Assembly: GCA_022575985.1 (NCBI GenBank)
Contig: JAKSXM010000007.1
Span: 72,291,001 to 72,355,000 of the forward strand
Reading direction: 5' to 3'
Length of the DNA: 64,000 nucleotides
From: Anagrus nilaparvatae
Lineage: Eukaryota; Arthropoda; Insecta; Hymenoptera; Mymaridae
The notes beneath the pieces are model-generated. The model was not told the DNA's origin. It saw only the letters and a list, made by a program, of their open reading frames with translations, and ran no database searches. This document shows positions 51,761-62,974 of this stretch, in pieces. The number at the start of each line of letters is the position of its first letter. The stretch's first letter is position 1. The position numbers were made by a program, and so were the translations under genes.

Positions 51761-52901
51761 TTATTTTATTTATATTATAATCACGTGGTATACCCTTTCC
51801 TCGCTTCTCGCGGGGCTTGTATTTTTTTGTAGGTTCTCGCAGGGGTTCTCGATTCAAAAGTATTAGAAATTGAAAAGTTTAAATATTTATTAAATAATTT
51901 TATGCAAAAATTAAAGAAAAAAATTTTGTATAAAGGATAGTTTTAAATAAATGACGAAAAAAAGATTTAAACAGTAAAAGATATGTAAACATATTATTTT
52001 CAAGAGAATTTTAAAAATAATAATAATTATTTACTGATAATTATTTAAAGATTTTTTATATTTAATAAAAAAAGAAAGATTTTAAAATAAAAGGAAACGA
52101 AGAAGAATGAAGCGTAGAGATGAGGATAAAAATTTTTTTTTGAAAAAAAATTTTAATGTGCTTTTTTATAAATTAAAATTTACATAAATAGTTGTTCTAA
52201 GTTAAAATTTTTAATGGCCCTGAAAAAGTCCGATTATTTTTTTTTATTTATGTTTGAAGAAAACAAGTTAATTTAATACATGCATGCGAACGCGAAATCC
52301 TGCACATGCACATATTTAAACTCCGCTTAATCCGAATTTTTCATAACCCGGTCCGGTCTTCGCCCCAATTAATGGGTAAGTAAAATAAATTACCCTATTA
52401 CCTTTAGCAGTCCAGTAATTTGCTAGAATAATTTTTTTTGTGCAAAATGTTTGGTAGTCGTTAGCTAGTCATTGCTATGCTAATTATTTGTTAGCTAGTT
52501 AATTAGTTTATGAACAAATTAAGAAATAAAATGGTAGCTGCAGTATAAATTTTTATTCATCGAAAATTATGAAATACTAATTGCTTTATTGGGTCTTGAA
52601 AAAAATGTTAATTGTTATCTAGTCGTTAGCTAGTACAAAAATTATAATAATATTTAGATATTTTTTTGATATTAATAATATTTATTTGAAAGCCCCTCAA
52701 AAATTATCTTCAGTAATTTTTTCACTGCGCATGATCCAAGAAAGTTATTCATTTTTGCGGTAAAATGGCAGAATCCGAAAATATTATTTAATAATACAAT
52801 GTTTTAATTTGTATTAAAAAATCTATTCCATCTTTGAATCCGAAAACTTGCTTCTTAATTTTTACGCTTCATTTTTGATATTTATAGAATTTCCCCGGGT
52901 T

Positions 52902-53388
52902 ATACAATTATTTTTTTTCTCTGCGTAGGTTGGTACTATACACATACAAATGCAAATTTGCATGCAAATGTTTGCAAAATAGAAAAATTATGGCGCAATC
53001 TACGTAAGCGTTTGTATACGAATTCGCATGCAAATATTTGCATCATGCCAACCTATGCAGAGAAAAAAAATAATTATAGTCCGCGATGAATGGCGCGAAA
53101 ATTCAAATTTTAAATAAAAAGAAAGGTAATAAACTTGTTAAATAGTTTAATTTTTAAAAAATTATTGTTTATAAAACCATTTTACTTTATTTTAAGTTTA
53201 TTTTTAAATAAATTTTTTAATAATTTAATAGTTTTAACCATTTAGGTTTTTAGATTTATTTAAATTTTGAATTTTTGCGCTTTAATTATCGCAATAGAGG
53301 GAGCAGCAAAAATATTATTAAAATAAGCATAGGTTGGCACGATGCAAATATTTGCATGCGAATTCGTATACAAACGCTTACGTAGACT
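52902..53388. repeat. Nested inverted repeats (small MITEs)
   Basis: A 177-bp hairpin (52902-53078) is framed by ATTTTTTTTCTCTGCGTAGG and its inverted copy CCAACCTATGCAGAGAAAAA. Its right half (53001-53060, with TACGTAAGCGTTTGTATACG and GCATGCAAATATTTGCAT) occurs again inverted and nearly perfect at 53331-53388. So one element and a partial second copy face each other across 270 bp. Confidence 0.75.
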
Positions 53389-54185
53389 CAGCCTATTAAA
53401 CGTGGTTGCGGATAGCTAAAAGCACTTCTGAAGCGGAAAAGCATCGAATAAAAATTTCCCCTGGGCAAAGAGTTTATTTTTATTGGCCCTGTTTACACAG
53501 GAGTCGAATTTCAGGGGCCAAGTTGGCTTGGGGCTACCAGTAGTCGCTGGAGAGGATAAATTCTCGTGTAAATGTACCTATTGTCGAAAATATTGATCCC
53601 CAATTAATTAACAATAAGTGAGGTTTTATAACTTTATTTTTATTATTTATTGGAGCACCATGGACTTAATCATTACAATATTTCTTAGTTGTATGATTTT
53701 TTGGAAGAGCTAATTATTACATCAAAGAATATATTATATTATAAGGGAGTATTTATATTCTTTGTTATTTCGCATAGGTGCACTCAGACTTCACAATCAA
53801 AACACTGTTATGTATAAAAAGTAATCAATAAAAATAGCTTATAACAGCAAACTTGAAAATAGTGGTAAAAAATTGGGGTTTCTTTTTTTTCTTTCAAATT
53901 TAAAAAAATTAATATTTTTATTTACGGGGCAAAATTCGTGAAATAGTCACCACTGATTGACCTCTCAAAACTTGTCCGCTGGTTTCCGCTCGAGAAAACA
54001 CACATATAAGTTGAAAACATTTTTTCAGTTACAGAAGTTAGTAAAATTTTCAGCTGAAACCATTCCTGACGTTAGTTTTGCGAAAAATCCTCGGAAAACA
54101 TCGGAAAAACCAATGAAAAACAAAATATTAAAAAAATTACCTTCCGCAATGTTCCATATTCTAGCTAAAACTGAAGTATGTTCAA

Positions 54186-55641
54186 AATATATGTATTCGG
54201 GTGCCCTATCAAAAAATTTTTGGATTTACTTTTTAAGCCATTTTTTAATAAATAGTAATTTTTACCATTTCTATTGACTACAGAAGAAAGGAGTGGTGGT
54301 GAAAAAAATATATATTTTTTTTTTAAATTTAAATAGCCAGTAAAAAATTAATCTATAAAAAAAAAAAATTTCTGAACAGTGGCCACGAAAGTACGAAATC
54401 AAATTTTCTCATCACTGACGCAGAAAATTCGTATACGACCCTTTCCCATAAAAAAGAATGCCACAAATCGCAGCTTAGTAGAAATGGCCAAAATTACTTT
54501 TCATAAATAAAGGATTACAGTGTTTTTTTTAAGGAAATTTTAGAACTGCGCAAATCACAAAAAGGGGAGGGGGAATGGGGAAAAAAGGGAGGAATACTAA
54601 TTTTGCCTATTTATCATCAAGTTATGATTCTATGCTATTTATTTACAAAATGTTATCTCTTTAAATTTTTAAAATGGTACCTCAAAAATTACTTTTTATT
54701 AAATTTATTGAACATGTAAATAGGTCAATATGAAGTGCATACAGTTTCGATTTTCGAGTCTCAGAATGTACTCCAAACTATAATTTCTAAACATTTTTTA
54801 GTCCGCAACAAGTTTTTGACGTCAAAAACTATCCAATTTTTGATATTTTTACCACTGAATTCAGCTCATAACTTTTTGCCTTAAAAAAATAATTCAAAAT
54901 AACTGATTTCATCGTTTTTAACGACCAAAAAAAATACGAAATACCCCCCGAAATTTTATTTTTATGTTGCCTTTTAAGTTTAGTAGCTTTAGTCCCTCCC
55001 GACGTTCCTGCTGAGCCCATTTTCAAAAATCGAAAATGCTTTGGCGCTGTCCAACGACTAAATATATTTAGATGCGGTTTACGTAGAACTTATTTTTTCA
55101 TTAAATGACATCCAAAAACACTTGAGCACCTTAAAAAATCGAAAAGTCGATTTTTTTTTTGGCAGTCTAGAAAGTATATGTAAAAAAATTATTTTTCCCA
55201 GTTTTTAGCTTTTTAGAGCCAATCCTCTATATTTAAAACGACTTTTGTTTTTTAAAATTTTTTTAAATTTTTAATTTTTGAGAAATTTGTGTTCATTAAT
55301 TCTTCTCGCAAACGCGCACTTTACACTAAAATTTGTTTAAATAAAATAAAAAGACGATTAAAAATTTTTTGGAAACTTTGGGCTTATACAAAATTTTTGT
55401 GGCCTATAGAACTCGTTTCTTTTAAAAATTAGAATTTTGGAAGCATTTTAGAATATAAAATATTTTGTATAAAAAATCAAAATAATTTATATTTTAGGAC
55501 TGCACAAACTAGGTTTTAGTACTGCACAAATTTTTTCAGAACTGCACTTTTTGTGTAGAACTACACGTTAAAAAAATCACTGAAGGATTAAAAAGCAAAT
55601 ACTAAAATTTTTTGATAGTGCATCCGAAAACATATTTTTTT
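54186..55641. mobile_element. 1.45-kb element with ~55-bp terminal inverted repeats
   Basis: The left end reads ATATGTATTCGGGTGCCCTA then TCAAAAAATTTTTGGATTTA. The right end carries the inverted copy (TTTTTTGATAGTGCATCCGA then AAACATAT). About 50 of 56 positions agree. The interior includes tandem ACTGCACAAA phrases at about 55500-55570 and no intact frame. A decayed non-autonomous DNA transposon is likely. Confidence 0.65.
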
Positions 55642-56519
55642 TGGGGTAGGTAACAGGAATCGTATTCTTTTTCGATTTGGGCATTTGATCAAATTAGGAT
55701 TCACGAAAATCGCGATTACTTGCAATCATTATAAACAAATAAATGTACAAATAATTAAATAATAGTTTATTAAAAGAAAGTTTTATAAAGTTAATAACTA
55801 TAAAACATATCAGCAATAAACATTACAAAATATTTTTTTTTCTTCAAATTATACAACAAGTATATTTAATTATTTATATACATTCATTTGCTTATTTAAC
55901 AAATATCATAAGAGGGCAGGATGTCAGCCATTTTTTCAGCTCAATCAGGGATAAAATATTAATTTTGGCCACCAAAACATGGCATTATTTTTTAATTAAG
56001 TTAAAAAAGAAAATTGCTAATTTAACCTGCATGGTATGAAAAATGTGGCTTTGCTTTTCCTAGATTCAAATAAATTTTCCTTCTCATATATATGAAAGAA
56101 AAGCTATTTTATTTTTGTAATTTCTAATGGATTATGGCCATTACTATTAATTTTTTTAACAATCGTATCGCAATTTCTGTAATATTAATGAGTTATAATG
56201 GTAAATTACAAGTTCTTCGATTCCTGGCACAGCATAATTAAGTCGTTTTATTGGGGTTAAATTATTAGCAAAAGTTAATTACAGCTTCAAAGCTGGGTAC
56301 AGAAAGAACGAATTTAACACATCATTGATCTATGACATGATCTATGACGCTTTCGGGTTTTGATATTAAAGGATTTGAACGACAGGACTCAGTCGATTTT
56401 AGTAAAAGGCACATCCAAGGCCCTGTATTTAAGAAATTGGGGCTTCACCCTTAAATTTGTAACAACAACCCCAAAAAAGTGTCATTTTCGAAGTATTTAT
56501 CCACTTTTTGTATACATAG

Positions 56520-56823
56520 GATAAATCTAAGGAGGGACAGTAACTAGTGAATTTAACGGAGTAAAATTATGTATAAAAGAGTTCTTCTCTTTTCTTTAAA
56601 TAAAGAAGGTATCAGGTATAAGTTAATAATCGAGTTAAAATAATTATTTTAGCATTTGCAGATGACATGATATTTTTTTCTGATTAGTTTACTTTGATGT
56701 TAAAATGTTAGGAGTACCTACATAAATATTATGCCAAGACTAAAGCATTTAAATTTCAAAAAGGTGGTAATAACTCAGTCATCATATATAAAAACAAAAA
56801 AATTGAGCTTGATAAGTAATATT
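56520..56823 (+). pseudogene. Non-LTR retrotransposon reverse-transcriptase fragment, 5' part
   Basis: One frame reads AFADDM (56652-56669), the catalytic YADD-type box of non-LTR reverse transcriptases, followed in the same frame by TKAFKFQKGG and YKNKKIEL, the order seen after the active site in R1/jockey-like elements. In-frame stops (for example after FFSD) show it is dead. It stops at the left end of the foldback at 56824 and appears to continue at 57894. Confidence 0.7.
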
Positions 56824-57892
56824 TCACACCTAGCTTAAACGAGCGAAAAGTCGAAAAAAAATGACGACAAAATCTGATACTACAAAGTTTTCGGGAATAG
56901 TTTGTTATTTTCATATTTCCATTGCACTAAGTTGGAGCTGCTCGCCTAAAAAATTTTTAGTCAATTTTGTGGGCGACTGAGAGATCAAAATCCGAAAATT
57001 TGATTTTTAACAATAAATCTTTATTAAATTTAAAGAAATAAATGAAAAATTTGGATTGCCAGGGAAAAGCCACTCCAGAAGAAAAAAAAACTTATCTTTT
57101 TACGATGAAATTTAGCCAAGATATCGTCAATTTAAGATTTTGCCCAAATTCGTCCTAAAAAAGATTGAAATTTTATTGAAAAAAGCCTGTATAAACTTTC
57201 AGCATGCATTACTCGCTTGATTTTCATCGTAAAATAATAATTTTTTTTTTTTTAAATCGATGTATTTTTCCCTGGCAATTCATTTCTTTAAGAAAAAAAA
57301 CATTTTTATTGACCAAATTTCAATTTTTAGGTCAAAAGTCTTTGAAAAATATAAGTAGCAAGAATTACTTAACACAGTTTTTGACCTAAAAATTGAAATT
57401 TGGTCAATAAAAATGTTTTTTTTCTTAAAGAAATAAATTGCCAGGGAAAAATACATCGATTTAAAAAAAAAAAAATTATTATTTTACGATGAAAATCAAG
57501 CGAGTAATGCATGCTGAAAGTTTATACAGGCTTTTTTCAATAAAATTTCAATCTTTTTTAAGACGAATTTGGGCAAAATCTTAAATTGACGATATCTTGG
57601 CTAAATTTCATCGTAAAAAGATAAGTTTTTTTTTCTTCTGGAGTGGCTTTTCCCTGGCAATCCAAATTTTTCATTTATTTCTTTAAATTTAATAAAGATT
57701 TATTGTTAAAAATCAAATTTTCGGATTTTGATCTCTCAGTCACCCACAAAATTGACTAAAAATTTTTTAGACGAGCAGCTCCAACTTAGTGCAATGGAAA
57801 TATGAAAATAACAAACTATTCCCGAAAACTTTGTAGTATCAGATTTTGTCGTCATTTTTTTTCGACTTTTCGCTCATTCAAGCTAGGTGTGA
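56824..57892. mobile_element. 1,069-bp foldback element (near-perfect palindrome)
   Basis: The two halves are reverse complements across about 515 bp each with a loop of about 38 bp (57339-57376) and the centre at 57358. The ends are TCACACCTAGCTT on the left and AAGCTAGGTGTGA on the right. Matching internal text includes TGACGACAAAATCTGATACT, TTGGAGCTGCTCG, GAAAAGCCACTCCAGAAGAA and TTGACCAAATTTCAATTTTT. No protein is encoded. Such an RNA would fold into a duplex of about 500 bp. It is inserted in a reverse-transcriptase fragment. The arms' high identity suggests a recent insertion or gene conversion. Confidence 0.88.
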
Positions 57893-58130
57893 TTTGTATT
57901 TAGGAGCGATTTTTTTTTCATTCTAGCAAATAATAAGATTTTTACATTTCAAAGTGGGTAAATGTGCAATTCAGCCGACTCTGAGTCTAATAAATAGATT
58001 AAAACACGTTATTATTTAAATCGCTTGTTTCAATGTTTATTTAGAAAGCTAATATTAGCATTCAGAATCTTTAGAAATCTACTTAATTTTATTCAAAGAA
58101 TACTTGGTACGAAGGAATAACGAATCCTTG
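57893..58130 (+). pseudogene. Non-LTR retrotransposon fragment, 3' part
   Basis: Directly right of the foldback, the frame reads LYLGAIFF, which fits the F-x-YLG motif that normally follows the KNKKIEL-type block in the thumb region of these reverse transcriptases. A later part (about 57945-58060) resembles the usual continuation, but with stops. It is taken as the same element as 56520-56823, split by the insertion. Confidence 0.5.
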
Positions 58131-58544
58131 GAAAAAAAGGCATATCATATCATATCCTTAGCTGAATCAGAGAAAATTAATAAATGATAATTTAAAATTA
58201 GAATAATTATTCTGAGGAGAAGATTTAATGAATGCGTTAAGAATTAGCCCACTAAATGACGATGAATAGTGAAATCTGGTGAAATGTCGAATAAAAAATA
58301 GAATTTGTGTATAAGGCTTTATTTTATTTAATAAAACATAATAATCAAAATAATATAAAAAACAATTTAAGATTTATATTAATACCTAGAAATTAAAAAT
58401 CCCCTTCATGCAAATAGCTTTTTTTTTCTTTTCTAATCTAGCTTATAATCACAGAAAAATATATATTTTAGGTAAATCTCACAATATTATATTTACATCG
58501 AATTTATGAAACTTTCTGAAAATTTTAAACAAATTTCGTTAATT

Positions 58545-59925
58545 TTAATCAACTTCCAGTTTTCTGAAAGAGCCGCATATCCCGTACATGGTGGATTCTC
58601 CAGATTTGAGGTCGGAGCAGCCAAATCCTTGCTTCAGCGCCGATACGGCGCCTTCTTTTGCCTTGTCGGTGTAATGCTCCAATCTGACTTTCATTTTATC
58701 GTGAGTCAAGAGTCGCTCTCTCAGTGCTACCAGTTCTTCTCTCCATAAATCTGCGAAATTAAAATAAAACTTTAAAAGCTATTGGTGTTATTCTAAATTA
58801 GCAACTACAATCATCCACCCACCAATCATTTCTTTCATTGGCATCGTGCCACCGTATTCCTTTGGCAGCAGGCTCGTATCCATTTTATTGTTGACAGCGT
58901 CATCGAGACTCGTGTAAATTTTCACGCGGTTTCGAATTTTTTCTGATATCAATGTTAATCCAAAGTCCAAAGCGAATTTTAAAGACGGATGGACGTTTAT
59001 TGCGTGTACTTCTTTATGCCTCATTGGTATCGTCCTCTGCGAAGAAACCGGTTATTATTATCATTATTATTTGCTATTATGTAAAGCTATATCGTCCTTG
59101 ACGAAATTTTAAAGTTTTTAAAAGTTTAAACAGAAACGAAACAGAGTTAAATTTTTAATAATTTTTAAAATTTATTTATTCAAGGCTATACCTCTCCATT
59201 CTTAACAATGCGGACAGCTTCTCTGGGCGTAAAAAGTGTCAAGTGAGGAAAACTGACTCCTGAGCCATCCGCAAAATGAACGAATCCTCGCACTTGGCTT
59301 TCCTCGTCTTCCATAAGAGCTTCATAGGTAATCGCATGGATCTTGCACATGTCTGCGTTACTGAATTTGTAGGGATCGAAAACGCCTGAATAAAAAGTTA
59401 AGAGTTAGAAAATGCATGAACCAATTGTAAATGCCATAGATATTTAGAGCAGGAGGGTTACCGGGCCTAGCGACAATGACGCGCCTTCCTTTATGATCTC
59501 GACCTGGAACGGCAAACAGATAGCCTAGAGTTACTAATTCTTGCATCACTGGATCATGGACGTCCAAATTGTTGAACGCTGGATTGTAAACTTGACGCAG
59601 CAAGAGATATCTTTCGATCGCTTCTTGGGCCATGGGGACATTAAACTTCTTGCATCTCAAGAATCTTAGTAAAAATTGAGCATCTGAATAAGGAAAATTA
59701 ATAAATAAGCCAAAGAAATTAAAATATAAATAAAAAGGTTAATGTTTTACCCATTCGACTGTTCTCGATACGTTCGTTAAGCTTGATCCAATTCCTAAGT
59801 TGTTCCAAGGCTTGGTCCCGAGTATTTTTATCCTCTCTGAGCTCCTCCTTGGCCAGCTTCTGGGTCTCCTCGGACAATTGGCATTGGTAATCATCAGGAT
59901 CGGTAACCCACTTGACGGTAGTCAT
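58545..59925 (-). CDS. CRAL-TRIO lipid-binding protein (alpha-tocopherol transfer protein-like)
   Basis: A cytosolic carrier of small hydrophobic ligands such as retinoids or tocopherol, from a family much expanded in insects. Five exons (transcript order): 59925-59751, 59683-59462, 59385-59192, 59036-58823, 58750-58545, joined in frame to 336 aa, a usual length. The CRAL-TRIO N-terminal helical domain covers about 40-95 (LRNWIKLNE, DAQFLLRFLRCKKFNV, AIERYLLLR). The lipid-binding domain covers about 105-265 (GRDHKGRRVIVARPG, KIHAITYEALMED, VHAINVHPSLKFALDFGLTL, RVKIYTSLDD) and ends with the signature LLPKEYGGTMPM. A 68-residue tail follows. The start ATG begins MTTVKWVTDPDD. An acceptor-like AG directly before it (CTTTAG/AATG) suggests a 5'UTR intron. 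The ligand and exact orthologue cannot be told. Poly(A) signal at 58323-58318. Confidence 0.9.
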
Positions 59926-60734
59926 TCTAAAGCATTAGAGGTGCAATTAGGTGTTATGTGACCCGTTAACCCATAAAAATAAATGCATAACTTTTAATGT
60001 TATGTTATATGAATTATATGAATTATGCAAGCGAGTTTTGCAGTGGGTCAGAACGAATAGCGATCGGCTGCATGTAACTTTCTCCGTTCGCTTTTCGGTT
60101 ATATAACCGGCAGCGCGATTTTTTCTTTTTGTGGTCTATTACGAAGAGAAGCATATTATGACTTAATAAGAATAAAGGCTTTCCGAATTATGTAAATCGA
60201 ATAACGACTAGAACCTTGAAAGTTACAGTAGCTAGGCTAGGAATACCGTCGGATACCTTAAAAGCCTTAAGCTTTCCGATTTAGCTTTTTTTGCGAATAA
60301 AGTAAAAATTAATAAAAAAAAGTTTCTTACGTAGATATGCACAATAACACAACACAAAATGATATAGCAAAGAATATGTATCCTTTAAGCGCACTTGGAA
60401 CTGACTGCCCCTTACCGGTTATCCATTCACTCTTTTATAATTTTCTTCATGGTGATCTGCTTCCCTCTCTTATCCTTGTGTTCGTTTCAGACAGATGCTA
60501 CTTGCACTTTTTTTTTGTATTTTAAAATTTTACCCTTTTCTTCTCACTTTCTATACAAATTTTTTAATTAGGCTTAATGTGTAACAATCGCAGGAATCGA
60601 GTGGTCAGTTTCGTAACCCAATGCGTAACGATTAACGATTAAAAAAAAAGGCGGAATAAGAAGCATTTGGTTTATTTGGCTTTTTCCCGCGTTTGGTAAT
60701 ATTTTAATTGATTAATTGATTAATTTTTTTTCTG

Positions 60735-61030
60735 TGAAAGTATTAAAATTTTTAGAAATATAGTTTTTTATTTTTTTTTGTACGTAGCCAAAATTTTATT
60801 ACTTGGAAGTACTAGTTTTGGAAATATCATTTTTCCTCGGTTTCTCGGATTTGATATCTATTTTGTTGAAAGCTTTTTTCCTAAATAAAAATTATTTGCA
60901 TAAAAAAATAGAAAAAAAAGATTATTTGTTTTCATTTTGGAATCGATGTTTATGTTTTTCCCACGGGATCAGGAGTTCTAGTTTTAATATGACAGAAAAA
61001 ACGGTAAAAATTGTCAATTGATAAGAATGT
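60735..61030. repeat. Dispersed repeat, AGTACTA family
   Basis: GAAGTACTAGTTTTGGAAAT, preceded by TTTTGTACGTAGCC, matches the units at 26841-26996 and 33140-33195. It continues into TCGGTTTCTCGGATTTGATA as in metro intron 5 but in a different order. Confidence 0.5.
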
Positions 61031-61889
61031 TCGCCATTGTTTGAGGAACCGTAGCGCCAATAATTTCCCAATACTGATGCTAATTCGTCATTTGGATAAT
61101 TTCAGAGGGTTTTTCAAAATAAAGAAAAACTCATTGTCGATTGGCATACTTTTTATGTATGTAATTATAGATAAAGTTTAGCTCCCAGTTTTAACCAAGT
61201 TTTTTAACTTACATAATAAATAATTTCAAATATTCTGTTACATAAATATAATATAAAATAACGGAAAAACGTAATGACATAATACAATTATTGAGTATTG
61301 TAAAAAAATGTTTAAAAAATACAGTAAAATATCATAATTAAAAAATATTTCAGTTTAGAGTTGGATAACCAGAGTACTTTCGAAACGACGAATAAATACA
61401 CGCAAGTATCTTTGGTTGCTTGATTTTAGGAGCAAAGTTAAAAAACTTACCCAACACTGTACTAAAAAGCTTGTTAAAATCAATTATCATTTATATGGAC
61501 AGAAAGAGCGCAGAGGTAAATAAAAAATAATTTTAAAGCTTTTGCCAAAAAATTGCATAAAATAAAATCTATTATTTAGTAGCCTTAATTTCACAAAAAA
61601 ATTGCCAATTTGACACTTTTTATGCTTAAGATATATTTTTTTGCTATATTCTTATAATTATATAAGAATAAAATGTAAAGAATTCATTATTCTAAAAAAT
61701 TAATTTCTTCAATCAAAATTTATTACAATACCAAAGTATCATAGCACTTCATATTATATTATATTATGTGCTTATTATAATATAATATCATACAGCACAC
61801 GAGCTGCACAGGTAAAAGGAAAAAAAAAACCAGTCTCTCCTACCACGAACTTCTCTGTACTCCTCTACACGCACACACATTCAAAAGAT

Positions 61890-61903
61890 CTCTTGGCCAA
61901 GAG
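61890..61903. promoter_or_regulatory. Perfect 14-bp palindrome upstream of tsg
   Basis: CTCTTGGCCAAGAG is fully self-complementary and lies about 200 bases before the tsg start codon. Its TTGGCCAA core is an NF1-like full site. A regulatory role is conjecture. Confidence 0.3.
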
Positions 61904-62100
61904 GCTATCTTAAATCTTAATGCTAAAGACTTGCGACGCAGGTTTGTACTTTTTCGTTGGAAGAGAAAAAGAAAATTTTCAAAGTGATAAGTGATAAAAA
62001 CAGTACAATGTGCTTGACCTTTTTTTGTGAATAAATAAGAGCTTTCTTGCGATAGACGCTATAGAATCTAAGGATATCGATAAATTTCGTATAAACAAAA

Positions 62101-62974
62101 ATGCGAAATAAAATTTTAGCCCTTATTTGCTTCGCCAGCCTTTTGACCTTGGCTTTTATGATCAACGAGATCAATGCTTGCAACGAAGCAATATGTGCAA
62201 GCGTCGTAAGTAAATGCATGCTCACCCAAAGCTGCAAATGCGATCTCGTCACATGCACGTGCTGCAAGGAATGCTTCTCCTGCCTGAGTTATCTTTACGA
62301 CGAATGCTGCTCTTGCGTTGGTAAGTCAATAAAACCAGACGAAACTCATTCAAACTATACGCTTGCTCCTCTTTTCTCAGATCTTTGTCCAAAACCAAAC
62401 GTTACGGATAATCCTTTGAGCAAGAAATCACACGTTGAAGATTTCAACGAGCCTGTGCCTGGATTATTTCAAGCCTTAACTTCAGAACCTGACGTGCACG
62501 AAAGATGGTTAACATTCACGTATCCTGTAGATTTCGATGTGACTCTGTTCGCTCCGAAACAGAATAAAGAGATCAAGTATCACATGCGTGAGTATTATCA
62601 TTGCTTGCTATTGCTTGCTACCGCTTGCTATTGCACATTTTTTAGCAATCTTTTCTTCTTCGGCAGAAAGCATCGATAACGAAGAAAGCCATCCGCTGAA
62701 ACCAAATGTAATGACCGTTAATTGCACAGTAGCGTATATGGCGCAGTGCAATTCGTGGAACAAGTGTAGGCAGTCATGTCAGAGCATGGGAGCAACGAGC
62801 TACAGGTGGTTCCATGACGGATGTTGCGAATGCGTCGGCGACACTTGTATCAATTATGGAATTAACGAATCTAGATGCGTTAATTGCCCCTTGGACAAGG
62901 AAACTGATCTCAAAGAACAATACGACGATTATGGACAAGAAGAAGACGAGCTTACGGAAGATCACATTGATTGA
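62101..62974 (+). CDS. tsg: Twisted gastrulation, secreted BMP modulator
   Basis: A secreted Cys-rich protein that with Sog/chordin and Tolloid shapes extracellular BMP gradients (family knowledge). Three exons: 62101-62320, 62381-62587, 62667-62974, joined in frame to 244 aa, normal for the family. A signal peptide spans about 1-26 (NKILALICFASLLTLAFM, cleavage near INA/C). The N-terminal Cys-rich BMP-binding domain follows (CNEAICASVVSKCMLTQSCK, CTCCKECFSCL, CCSCV), then LCPKPN and the middle FQALTSEPDVHERWLTFTYP. The C-terminal Cys-rich domain includes NCTVAYMAQCNSWNKC, GATSYRWFHDGCCECVG and CINYGINESRC. N-glycosylation sequons are NVT, NCT and NES. It ends in an acidic tail. The 60-base intron 1 is in frame and stop-free, so reading through adds 20 residues; I prefer removal, which restores CSCVDLCPKP. 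AATAAA at 63073-63078. The split between the tsg and crossveinless paralogues of flies cannot be assigned. Confidence 0.92.

Larger units (their letters stand above)
51452..58544. other. 7-kb intergenic region rich in transposon remains
   Basis: No host gene found. The first 400 bases (51452-51850) include a GC-rich promoter-like patch for the ZRSR2-like gene. Repeats listed separately: nested hairpins at 52902-53388, an inverted-repeat element at 54186-55641, non-LTR retrotransposon remains at 56520-58130, and a 1.07-kb foldback at 56824-57892. An AATAAA on the minus strand at 58323-58318 serves the CRAL-TRIO gene. Confidence 0.65.
59926..62100. other. Divergent intergenic region between CRAL-TRIO gene and tsg
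   Basis: The two genes point away from each other, so this 2.2-kb stretch holds both promoters. The right flank of the CRAL-TRIO gene has GTTATATAACCGG at about 60098. A perfect 14-bp palindrome lies at 61890-61903 before tsg. Units of the dispersed AGTACTA repeat occupy 60735-61030. No gene seen. Confidence 0.6.

Noticed and set aside
57204..57389. 61-codon frame inside the foldback
   Set aside because: By-product of AT-rich palindrome arms.
62588..62679. Open extension of the tsg frame past 62587
   Set aside because: Begins with a clean GTGAGT donor and is intron; the spliced frame restores the conserved C-terminal domain.
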